Both the position numbers and the translations under genes were made by a program. A stretch of DNA of 64,000 bases from Rhodoblastus sp963828185 (lineage in GTDB: Bacteria; Pseudomonadota; Alphaproteobacteria; Rhizobiales; Beijerinckiaceae), in contig CAWHDV010000017.1 in the NCBI GenBank assembly GCA_963828185.1, positions 186,001 through 250,000 of the forward strand, written 5' to 3'. Below the pieces are notes generated by a model that saw nothing but the letters and a program-made list of their open reading frames with translations, searched no databases and was not told where the DNA came from. Of the stretch, positions 57,567 to 64,000 are shown piece by piece (the first letter of the stretch is position 1; each line of letters opens with the position of its first letter).

Positions 57567-59126
57567 TCAATGCGCCTCCGCGGGAACGCTGGCGCCTCTC
57601 GGCTTGCGCAGCAGCGCGACCGCGCCGAGGCTGAGCGCCAGACCGACGCCGACCAGATAGAATCCGTCGGCATAGGCCATGATCGTGGCCTCGCGCCGAA
57701 CCTGGGCGGCGAGTTGGGCGATGGCTTGCGAGCGAGCCAGCATGGGGTCCGAGACGTGGGCGTGCAGAGCTCCCGCCATCGCCGCGATCCGCTCCTGCGT
57801 GCGGACGGCGTTGACGGTGATGGCCTCGGCCAAAGCGGAAAAATGCATGTGCTCGCGCCGGTCGATCACGGTCGACAGCGCGGCGATGCCGATCGATCCG
57901 CCGAGATTGCGCATCATGTTCGACAGCGCCGAGGCGTCGGCGGTGTCGCGCGGCGCGAGCCCGACCGTCGCAAGCTGGTTCAGCGGAATCGAAAACAGCG
58001 GCTGGCCGATCGCGCGCAGAAGCTGCGGCAGGATCAGCTGGTCCATCCCGACGTCATGCGTCAGTCCGACATTCAGCCAGCAGGAGGCGATGAAGAACAA
58101 CGTGCCGGCGATGACCAGCAGGCGCGCGTCGAAGACCCGCATGATCAGCGGCATGGCGGGGAAAAGGGCAAGCTGCGGCAGGCCGCTCCACATCACCACA
58201 TAGCCGATCTGTTGCGCGTCATAGCCCTGGACCTGCGCGCAATAGACCGGAATGAGATAGATCGAGCCGTAGGAGACCGCGCCGAGCACTGTCATCAGAA
58301 TGCAGGCGCCGCCGACCGAGCGGTTGCCGAGCACGCGAAGATTGATGAACGGTCGCTCCGCCATCAATTCGCGGATGACGCAGCAGACGACGCAGACGAC
58401 GCCGAGAATCGTCGCGTCGGTGATCAGCGAAGAGCCGAACCAGTCCTTGCGCTGGCCTTCCTCGAGCACAAAGGTGAGCGACGGCAGGCCGACAGCCATC
58501 AAACCAATGCCGATCCAGTCCCCCTTGAGCAATTCGCTCCAGCGCGCCGGCGTGGCATGGAAGGCGGTCAGCTGGATCGCCACGGCGATCGGCCCGAACA
58601 ACAGGTTCAGATAGAAGATGAATTTCCAGGAGAATTGATCGGTGAGCCAGCCGCCGACGGTCGGCCCGATCGCCGGGGCGAAAGTCGCGGTCAATCCGAA
58701 CAGCGCGACGCCGATCATCTGCTGCTGCTTCGGCAGGCGCGTACGGACGATGACGATGGCGGTCGGGATCAGCACGCCGCCGGTAAAACCCTGGCCGGCG
58801 CGGAAAATGATCATCTCGGTGAGGTTGGTCGACATGGCGCAGGCCAGCGAGAAGCCGGTGAACAACAGCGTATTGGTCACGAGATAGCGACGAATGCCGA
58901 TCACCGACAAAAGCCAGCCGGTGAGCGGGATGACGATGATTTCCGCCATCAGATAGGCGGTCGAGATCCAGCTGCCTTCGTCGCTGGCGGCGCCAAGCGC
59001 GCCCTCGATATTGGTCAGCGAGGCATTGGTGACCTGGATGTCGAGGATCGCGGTGAACGCGCCGAGAATGGCGCCGAACACCGCGATCCAGTCGCGCAGG
59101 GAGGCTTTTTCCGCCGCGACGCTCAC
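57567..59126 (-). CDS. DHA2-family drug efflux transporter, EmrB-like
   Basis: The 519-residue major facilitator protein has the 14-helix layout of the EmrB/QacA subfamily. Motifs include ILDIQVTNASLTNIEGALGAASDEGSWISTAYLMAEIIVIPLTGWL, RAGQGFTGGVLIPTA and GPTVGGWLTDQFSWKFIFYLN, the standard DHA2 motif C region. It works with the adjacent HlyD-type adaptor as a proton-driven efflux system across both membranes. The start overlaps the adaptor's stop (ATGA-type), so they are coupled. The name of the substrate cannot be given. Confidence 0.93.
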   Translation of the reverse strand: MSVAAEKASLRDWIAVFGAILGAFTAILDIQVTNASLTNIEGALGAASDEGSWISTAYLMAEIIVIPLTGWLLSVIGIRRYLVTNTLLFTGFSLACAMSTNLTEMIIFRAGQGFTGGVLIPTAIVIVRTRLPKQQQMIGVALFGLTATFAPAIGPTVGGWLTDQFSWKFIFYLNLLFGPIAVAIQLTAFHATPARWSELLKGDWIGIGLMAVGLPSLTFVLEEGQRKDWFGSSLITDATILGVVCVVCCVIRELMAERPFINLRVLGNRSVGGACILMTVLGAVSYGSIYLIPVYCAQVQGYDAQQIGYVVMWSGLPQLALFPAMPLIMRVFDARLLVIAGTLFFIASCWLNVGLTHDVGMDQLILPQLLRAIGQPLFSIPLNQLATVGLAPRDTADASALSNMMRNLGGSIGIAALSTVIDRREHMHFSALAEAITVNAVRTQERIAAMAGALHAHVSDPMLARSQAIAQLAAQVRREATIMAYADGFYLVGVGLALSLGAVALLRKPRGASVPAEAH

Positions 59127-60295
59127 CTCTTCGAGGCCTCGGCGGCTCGGGCGCCGGCGATTCCGGCGTCGTCGCTTGCCGCGGCCTCATTGCCGGTCGC
59201 GACGGTCGCCGTGACCGAAAGGCCCGGGCGCAATCGCGCGAGCAGCGAATCCTTGACGTCTAGCGCGATCTTGACCGGCACGCGCTGGACCACCTTGGTG
59301 AAATTGCCGGTGGCGTTCTCCGGCGGCAAAAGAGCGAATTGCGATCCGGTGCCGGGGGTGAAGCTGACCACGCGTCCCTTGAAAACATGGTCGCCGAGGG
59401 CGTCGACGGTGAAATCGACCGGCTGACCCGACGCCATGAAGCCGACTTGCGTCTCCTTGAAATTGGCCACGAGGTAGATGTCGCGCCCCATCGGCACGAG
59501 CGTCAGTAAATTGGCGCCGACCGCAACATATTGCCCGGCGCGCAGCGAGCGGTCCCCCACCACGCCGCCGATCGGCGCGGTGATGGTCGTGTATGAAAGG
59601 TCGAGCCGCGCCTGTTCGAGCTTGGCCTCGGCGCCCTCGAGGCCGGCCTTGGCGCCCGCTTCGCGCGCCTTGAGATTGTCGACCTGTTTTTCCGCGGCTT
59701 CCAGAACGGCCTTCGCCTTGTCGGCGGCGGCGTGGCGCTGGCGCAGGTCGGCATCGGCTTGCTGCTGGCGCTGCGCCGTGCCGGTTCCTCGCTGCAAGAG
59801 ATCCTGGTAACGCGCCATCTCCTGCGTCGAGAAGGTCAGCGCCGCCTCGGTATTGACGAGGTCGGCCCGCGCCTGATCGATTTGCGACATTTGCTGCGCG
59901 CGCGCTGCTTCAGCCTCGCGCAGGTCGGCCTTGTCCTTGGCGACCTCGGCTTCCGCCAGCTTTACCGACACAAGGAATTCGCGGTCGTCCAGGCGCGCGA
60001 TCCTGTCGCCGGCCTTCACCGGCTGGTTGTCGCCGACGAAAACCTCCGCGACGACGCCGGCGATCCGCGGCGCGACGATCACCTTGTCGGCCTGCAGATA
60101 GGCGTCGTCGGTGGTCTCGAGGAAACGCCCTGTTGTCCACCAGCTCCAGGCGGTGTATCCCGCCCCGCCCAGAATCATGAGGGCGAGCGCCGGCAGGAGC
60201 GCGCGAATTTTCTTGCTCTTCTTCGCCACCAAGGGCGCCTGCTCCGGCTGGAGCGGCGCGCTTCGATCGAAACTATTTTTCGGGGTGGCGTTCAT
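59123..60295 (-). CDS. HlyD family efflux adaptor, EmrA-like
   Basis: The 390-residue membrane fusion protein has one N-terminal transmembrane helix (LLPALALMILGGAGYTAWSWW) and a biotinyl-lipoyl-like half (TDDAYLQADKVIVAPRIAGVVAEVFVGDNQPVKAGDRIARLD). A long coiled coil follows (residues about 110-215), then the second lipoyl half (APIGGVVGDRSLRAGQYV) and a beta-barrel. It bridges the EmrB-like pump to an outer-membrane channel. Its promoter lies over the palindromic operator upstream. Confidence 0.93.
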   Translation of the reverse strand: MNATPKNSFDRSAPLQPEQAPLVAKKSKKIRALLPALALMILGGAGYTAWSWWTTGRFLETTDDAYLQADKVIVAPRIAGVVAEVFVGDNQPVKAGDRIARLDDREFLVSVKLAEAEVAKDKADLREAEAARAQQMSQIDQARADLVNTEAALTFSTQEMARYQDLLQRGTGTAQRQQQADADLRQRHAAADKAKAVLEAAEKQVDNLKAREAGAKAGLEGAEAKLEQARLDLSYTTITAPIGGVVGDRSLRAGQYVAVGANLLTLVPMGRDIYLVANFKETQVGFMASGQPVDFTVDALGDHVFKGRVVSFTPGTGSQFALLPPENATGNFTKVVQRVPVKIALDVKDSLLARLRPGLSVTATVATGNEAAASDDAGIAGARAAEASKR

Positions 60296-60308
60296 GCGGG
60301 CTGGCCAT

Positions 60309-60337
60309 TAATTAAACTATACGGTATGGTTTAATTA
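60309..60337. promoter_or_regulatory. 29-bp palindromic operator between efflux genes and the TetR gene
   Basis: The arms TAATTAAAC (60309-60317) and GTTTAATTA (60329-60337) are exact inverses. The core ATAC-G-GTAT (60319-60327) is also symmetric, leaving only one mismatched pair around it. A sigma-70-type promoter for the efflux operon (TTGCTG 60343-60338, 16-base spacer, TATAGT 60321-60316 on the minus strand) overlaps it. Repressor binding here would block the promoter. The TetR-type regulator is encoded just to the right. Confidence 0.85.
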
Positions 60338-60368
60338 CAGCAAGCGACCTCCGGTGGCAACGGGAAAC

Positions 60369-61043
60369 ATGATGGGCAAGCCTGCCATCGACACGGAAAC
60401 AGCCGCGCCGCGCGTGGGTCGACCCACCCGCGCGGTGGCCGAGCTTCGCAACGAGCGCCTGGTCGAAGTCGCGGCGGAGCTTTTCATGGCGCGCGGCTTC
60501 GAAGGCACGTCGATTGACGCGGTCGCCGAAGCGGCGCGGATCAGCAAGCCGACCGTCTATGCGCTTTATCGCGACAAGGCCGACCTGTTCAGGGCGGTGC
60601 TGGAAAAACGCATCCGCCTTTGGCTGGAGCCGCTCTCGGCGGCGGCCGAGGCCCAGGCCCGCGACAGCGGCCCAAAAAAAGCTGAAACCGCGCTGCACGA
60701 CCTCAGCCGGACCTTGCTCGCCCTCTCGCTCACGCCAGGCGCGGCCGAGGTGCAGCGGATCATCGCCGCGCAATCGCGACATTTTCCGGAATTGGCAAGG
60801 TTCGCCTATGAGGAAGGCTGGTTGCGCGGGGTGCGCGCCGTCGCAGGTCTGTTGGCGAATTTCGCCGCTTCCGGGCAGATCAGGATCGAGGACCCGGAAA
60901 TTTCGGCCGAACTCTTCCTCAACCTCGTGCTCGGACGCTCGTCACGCCTGGCGCTCTATGGGGTCGCCATGGACCCTCAAATGCAGGAGCGGCGACGCAT
61001 GGCCGCGGTGGAATTGTTTTTGAACGGCGTCGAGGCGCATTAG
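60369..61043 (+). CDS. TetR family repressor, probable regulator of the efflux operon
   Basis: The 224-residue protein has a TetR N-terminal DNA-binding domain: RNERLVEVAAELFMARGFEGTSIDAVAEAARISKPTVYALYRDKADLFRAVLE. The C-terminal domain (AESMRAQSRHFPELARFAYEE-like and PEISAELFLNLVLGRSSRLALYG) is of the AefR/type found next to efflux pumps. The start is ATG 60369; GTG 60354 is an alternative. It is divergent from the efflux operon over a near-perfect palindrome, and EmrR-EmrAB of Sinorhizobium meliloti is an established precedent. Confidence 0.92.
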   Translation: MMGKPAIDTETAAPRVGRPTRAVAELRNERLVEVAAELFMARGFEGTSIDAVAEAARISKPTVYALYRDKADLFRAVLEKRIRLWLEPLSAAAEAQARDSGPKKAETALHDLSRTLLALSLTPGAAEVQRIIAAQSRHFPELARFAYEEGWLRGVRAVAGLLANFAASGQIRIEDPEISAELFLNLVLGRSSRLALYGVAMDPQMQERRRMAAVELFLNGVEAH

Positions 61044-61108
61044 CGAAAAACATCCGCCCTGTGTCCCCGCTTTGCAGGTCAACGCAATGGGAAGCCGTTA
61101 TTCCCTGG

Positions 61109-61144
61109 ACCGCATTCGGCGAATACCCATTCGCCGAATGCGGT
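61109..61144. repeat. Perfect 16-pair inverted repeat
   Basis: ACCGCATTCGGCGAAT (61109-61124) and ATTCGCCGAATGCGGT (61129-61144) are exact inverse complements with a four-base loop. Neither side has a T-run, so it is not a standard terminator. Each arm contains a near-palindrome (ATTCGGCGAAT). It stands between the convergent TetR and RecD2-like genes. Confidence 0.8.
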
Positions 61145-61279
61145 AAAAGCAAAAAAGCCCTTTCGGAATACGCCTCAGAACGGTTGTGATTGGTAACGGC
61201 CGCAAGTGTGTGTGTTAGTATATTGTACAAACTGCGTATTTTCGTCCATGTTGTGACCAGCATCCAATTCCCGGCGTTT

Positions 61280-63190
61280 TCAGCCCCAATTCGCGGCAAG
61301 GTGAGTCGCCAGCGCCACCTCCCGCCGGTCGGCGGCCTGCTCGCGCGCCACCGCCCTATGAAGGACAGCCTCCGGCCCGACCAGCACCGCCATATCCACC
61401 GCCCGGGTCAGGGCTGTATATATCAAGGAGCGGTCCAGCAGCCGCGTCGGCGCGACGGGGACCACGACCCGGCGAAACTGCGACCCCTGCGCCTTGTGGA
61501 TGGTGATGGCGTAGGCCAGCGTCAGGTCGCCCAGCCCTGCCCCGCCGAACTCGTGTCCGGCGCCGTCGAAGTCGACCGCCAGCATTTCGCCGCGGATCGC
61601 CGTCACCGTGCCGAGTGAGCCGTTTCGAAGGTCGAGGCGGTAGTCGTTCTTCAGGAACATGACCGGCTCGCCGACCGCGAAACCGCGCAATTCCGGGCGT
61701 CCGGCCGCCATGATCGCGTGGAACCTGGCGTTGAGCGCCTCGATCCCGACCGGCCCGGCCTTGGTCGCGGCGAGGATCCGCAGGTCGCCGCCGAACCCGC
61801 CGAGGTCGGCGACGAGGTCGACGACGTCCTCGGTCGCGGCGCCCGCCGGCCTGCATACAAGGACGACCCCGGCGCCCACGGCGACTGGATCCGCCGGCAG
61901 GGACGGCAGCGCGCCGGAGCGGACCGCCCGCCCGACCGCGGGAATCCCGCTGCCCTCGGTATGCCGATAGACGCGGACAAGCTCGACCTGCGGCACGCGC
62001 GAGTCGCCGACGAGGGCATGCAGGACGAGGCCGAACCCGATCGGCGGCAGCTGGCCTGGGTCGCCGACCAGCAGCAGCCGCGCGCCGTCCGGCAGGTGGC
62101 GCAGCATCCGGTAGAAGGTCGGCAGGTCGACCATCGAGGCCTCGTCGACGACCACGAGCGACTCGGGGCCGAGGACAATGTCCCTGCCCTCGGCCCGCTT
62201 TAGGAAGGCGGCGATGGTCATCGACGGGCGGCCGGTCGCCTCGCGCATGCGAACGGCGGCGCGGCCGGCGAGCGCCATGAGGTGGACGACGCGGCCGAAC
62301 GACTCACAGGCCTCGCACAGCGCGCGCAGCACCGCGGTCTTGCCGACGCCGGCGCCGCCGGTGACCAGCCCGAACCGCTCCCGCACGCCGATCCTGACGG
62401 CCTCGCGCTGCTCACGGTTCAGGTCCAGCCCGGCGCGGGCGCAGAAACCCGGCACCCATTCGTCGAACTCGGCGTCGGATACCTCGCGGGCCACGAGGTC
62501 GCCGATCGCCGGGCCGGAAACCATGTCGCGGATTTGCCGCGCGACGTGGCGCTCCATCATGAAGGCCCCGGCGGGCTGGAGGACGTCGCCCGTCCGGAAG
62601 GCGGCGCCGTCGCGCAGCGCCAGTCCGACCGCCTCGGCCGCCCGCGCCGGCGCACACCGAAGCAGCTTTCCGACCGCGGCGCCGAGCGCGTCGGCTCCCA
62701 TGCAGGTGTGGCCCTCCTGGTAGCGGCCATAGAGGACGGCCTCGGCGGCGGCGACAAGGCGCATCGGCGAGTCGGCGGCGACGCCGATCCTGCCGGCGGC
62801 GGCGTCGACCGCTGGCCAGTCGGCCAGTGCCATCATGACGTAAGGGTTCGACCGGAGCCGGGCCACGGCGTCGGATCCCCACAGGGCGACGACCTTCTTG
62901 GCGAGGCGGCGCTCGAACCCGTGCTCGGCCAACCAGACCACGACGTCGCCCTCGGCGAGCCGCTCGCGCCACGCGGCGACGAGGGATTCCGCCCGCTCCA
63001 GCGGCACGATTTCCGACAGGGCCTCTGCGTCGCCGTCGCCCAGCAGGCGGTAAAGCTCGGCGCCGAACCTCTGCCAGAGACGGCCCGCTGTCGCATAGCC
63101 GATGCCGACGAAGGCCGGCTCCTCGGCGAGGTGGCGGACGATCGTCCCGCCGTCGTCAGCGGGGGCCGACATAGTTGCCATGCGCGTCAT
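61280..63190 (-). CDS. RecD2-like ATP-dependent DNA helicase
   Basis: The 636-residue protein is a superfamily 1B helicase. The N-terminal half resembles the RecD2 helix-hairpin-helix region (LRSNPYVMMALADW, GRIGVAADSPMRLVAAAEAVLYGRYQEGHTCM). The motor has Walker A VTGGAGVGKTAVLRAL, motif II VVVDEASMVDL, motif III LLLVGDPGQLPPIGFG, and a C-terminal UvrD_C_2 part with LAYAITIHKAQGSQFRRVVV and LIYTALTRAVDMAVLVG. All helicase motifs are intact. Its start overlaps the AlbA_2 gene by 35 bases, so the two are translationally linked. Confidence 0.9.
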   Translation of the reverse strand: MTRMATMSAPADDGGTIVRHLAEEPAFVGIGYATAGRLWQRFGAELYRLLGDGDAEALSEIVPLERAESLVAAWRERLAEGDVVVWLAEHGFERRLAKKVVALWGSDAVARLRSNPYVMMALADWPAVDAAAGRIGVAADSPMRLVAAAEAVLYGRYQEGHTCMGADALGAAVGKLLRCAPARAAEAVGLALRDGAAFRTGDVLQPAGAFMMERHVARQIRDMVSGPAIGDLVAREVSDAEFDEWVPGFCARAGLDLNREQREAVRIGVRERFGLVTGGAGVGKTAVLRALCEACESFGRVVHLMALAGRAAVRMREATGRPSMTIAAFLKRAEGRDIVLGPESLVVVDEASMVDLPTFYRMLRHLPDGARLLLVGDPGQLPPIGFGLVLHALVGDSRVPQVELVRVYRHTEGSGIPAVGRAVRSGALPSLPADPVAVGAGVVLVCRPAGAATEDVVDLVADLGGFGGDLRILAATKAGPVGIEALNARFHAIMAAGRPELRGFAVGEPVMFLKNDYRLDLRNGSLGTVTAIRGEMLAVDFDGAGHEFGGAGLGDLTLAYAITIHKAQGSQFRRVVVPVAPTRLLDRSLIYTALTRAVDMAVLVGPEAVLHRAVAREQAADRREVALATHLAANWG

Positions 63191-64000
63191 AGCTCTTTGA
63201 CCCCGGCAGCCCGAAGGCGTTCGCCGCGACGTCGAACAGCCCCTTGAACAGGCGCTCGGGCGGCTCGCCGAACTCGTCGACCCCGACCGAAACCTCGGGG
63301 AACTTCAGGAGCGCCTTGCGGGAGACGACCGGCCGCTCGATGTCGAAGAAGTCGGACCTCGGCCCCAAGCCGCCGACCTCCAGAAGCGTGGCAAACACGG
63401 TGACAGGAGGCTCCAAGCCGTGGTGCGCCGCGAAGGTCTTGAAGCGCTTCCACGTGTCGCGCACGGCGGCCTCGAACGGGACGAGGTTGATGAACCTTAC
63501 CCCGTCCCCGTCCTGCCGCTCTAGGCTCGCGGTCATGCACTCGACGGCCCCGGTCCGGAACATGAGGCTGTAGGCGCGCAGCGGCTCTACTCCCGGCCGC
63601 GTCGCGATGCCCTCAAGGCAAAACTGCCAGTCGTACCCGCTCGCCCCGCCGAGGGGCGGCACAGTTCCTTTGACGCCCTCCCGAAGCTTCAGATCGGCCG
63701 GATCCACGGCGGACGAGAGCGGCACGACGTGGACCACGACCTTCGGTCCCGGCAGCAGCGTGAACGGCAGCTCATCGGCGACGATCGCCGCGATCCGCTC
63801 GTCGCGGAAGCCGCGGATGCGGTTCGCCACCGTTTCCGCGAGGCCGAATGCCTGCCTGAGGTCATCGACGTTCATGGGATGCTTCCCGTCGGAGTTGCGC
63901 ATATAGAACTGATTGTGTCCCCGCAGCGTGACGCGGTGCGGAGCGGCCCAGCTCCTCGGCACCCTCACGACCATCACGCCGCGCTTGCCCGAAATGGGGA
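63156..64000 (-). CDS. AlbA_2 (Schlafen-type) ATP-binding domain protein, 3' part
   Basis: The frame is open to the right edge, so the gene is partial. The visible N-terminal part (PISGKRGVMVVRVPRSWAAPHRVT, then HNQFYMRNSDGKHPMNVDDLRQAFGLAETV) matches the end of an AlbA_2/Schlafen ATP-binding domain as found in many defence-associated and regulatory proteins. The remaining 200 residues (LPFTLLPGPKVVVHVVPLSSA, GYDWQFCLEG, RPVVSRKALLKFPEVSVGVDEF) are of unknown fold. The stop falls inside the helicase start region, indicating a common operon. Confidence 0.7.
   Translation of the reverse strand, partial: PISGKRGVMVVRVPRSWAAPHRVTLRGHNQFYMRNSDGKHPMNVDDLRQAFGLAETVANRIRGFRDERIAAIVADELPFTLLPGPKVVVHVVPLSSAVDPADLKLREGVKGTVPPLGGASGYDWQFCLEGIATRPGVEPLRAYSLMFRTGAVECMTASLERQDGDGVRFINLVPFEAAVRDTWKRFKTFAAHHGLEPPVTVFATLLEVGGLGPRSDFFDIERPVVSRKALLKFPEVSVGVDEFGEPPERLFKGLFDVAANAFGLPGSKSYDAHGNYVGPR

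Noticed and set aside
57570..59426. 618-codon plus-strand frame opposite the EmrB-like gene
   Set aside because: Shadow of the efflux genes; composition is not protein-like and no domain is seen.

Overview
The window is GC-rich chromosomal DNA from an alphaproteobacterium, most likely of the order Hyphomicrobiales (Rhizobiales). The evidence is gene content and order: rpsF-rpsR-DUF2232-rplI-dnaB-alr-radA-cvpA-purF, fabD-fabG-acpP-fabF-mltG-yicC-gmk, and lptF-lptG-lptD-surA-like-pdxA-rsmA are arrangements typical of that group. Genus cannot be fixed from what is visible. There are no rRNA or tRNA genes, no CRISPR array and no intact insertion sequence. Almost all of the window is housekeeping.

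Layout. 1-2.6 kb: 3' part of metG, then tatD and a metallo-beta-lactamase-fold hydrolase, translationally coupled. 2.6-8.9 kb: squalene/phytoene-synthase-like protein, GYD and DUF302 proteins, a small basic protein, trmFO, a YfgM-like TPR protein coupled to der, and a DUF2867 protein. 8.9-20 kb, minus strand: an SDR oxidoreductase, purF, cvpA, radA, a secreted protein, alr, dnaB, rplI, a DUF2232 membrane protein, rpsR, rpsF. 20.3-29.3 kb: type II fatty-acid synthesis, mltG, yicC, gmk and a YqjD/YqjE-like membrane pair. 29.3-37.3 kb, minus strand: rsmA, pdxA, a SurA-like chaperone and the LPS export genes lptD, lptG, lptF. 37.7-47.6 kb: pepA, holC, rlpA, a D,D-carboxypeptidase, tmk, holB, tgt, guaA. 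47.6-49.4 kb: an accessory patch with a TacA/TacT-type toxin-antitoxin pair and gene debris. 49.4-57.3 kb: an isoprenylcysteine-methyltransferase-like protein, a double cold-shock protein, mazG, a TPR/ATP-grasp protein overlapping a methyltransferase, gyrA. 57.6-61.0 kb: an EmrAB-type efflux pair with a divergent TetR repressor over a 29-bp palindrome. 61.3-64 kb: a RecD2-like helicase and the 3' part of an AlbA_2 (Schlafen-type) ATP-binding gene running off the right edge.

Three conserved genes (trmFO, pdxA, tmk) each carry a single-base frameshift. Because tmk is essential, these look more like consensus sequencing errors than decay. The most unusual observations are a queuine/preQ1 tRNA-ribosyltransferase that has lost three of its four zinc ligands, a D,D-carboxypeptidase with KVG in place of KTG, the AlbA_2-RecD2 gene pair as a possible defence locus, and an overlapping methyltransferase/ATP-grasp pair of unknown role. 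Dispersed palindromic intergenic repeats of two kinds and several 14-15-bp tandem microduplications are also present.
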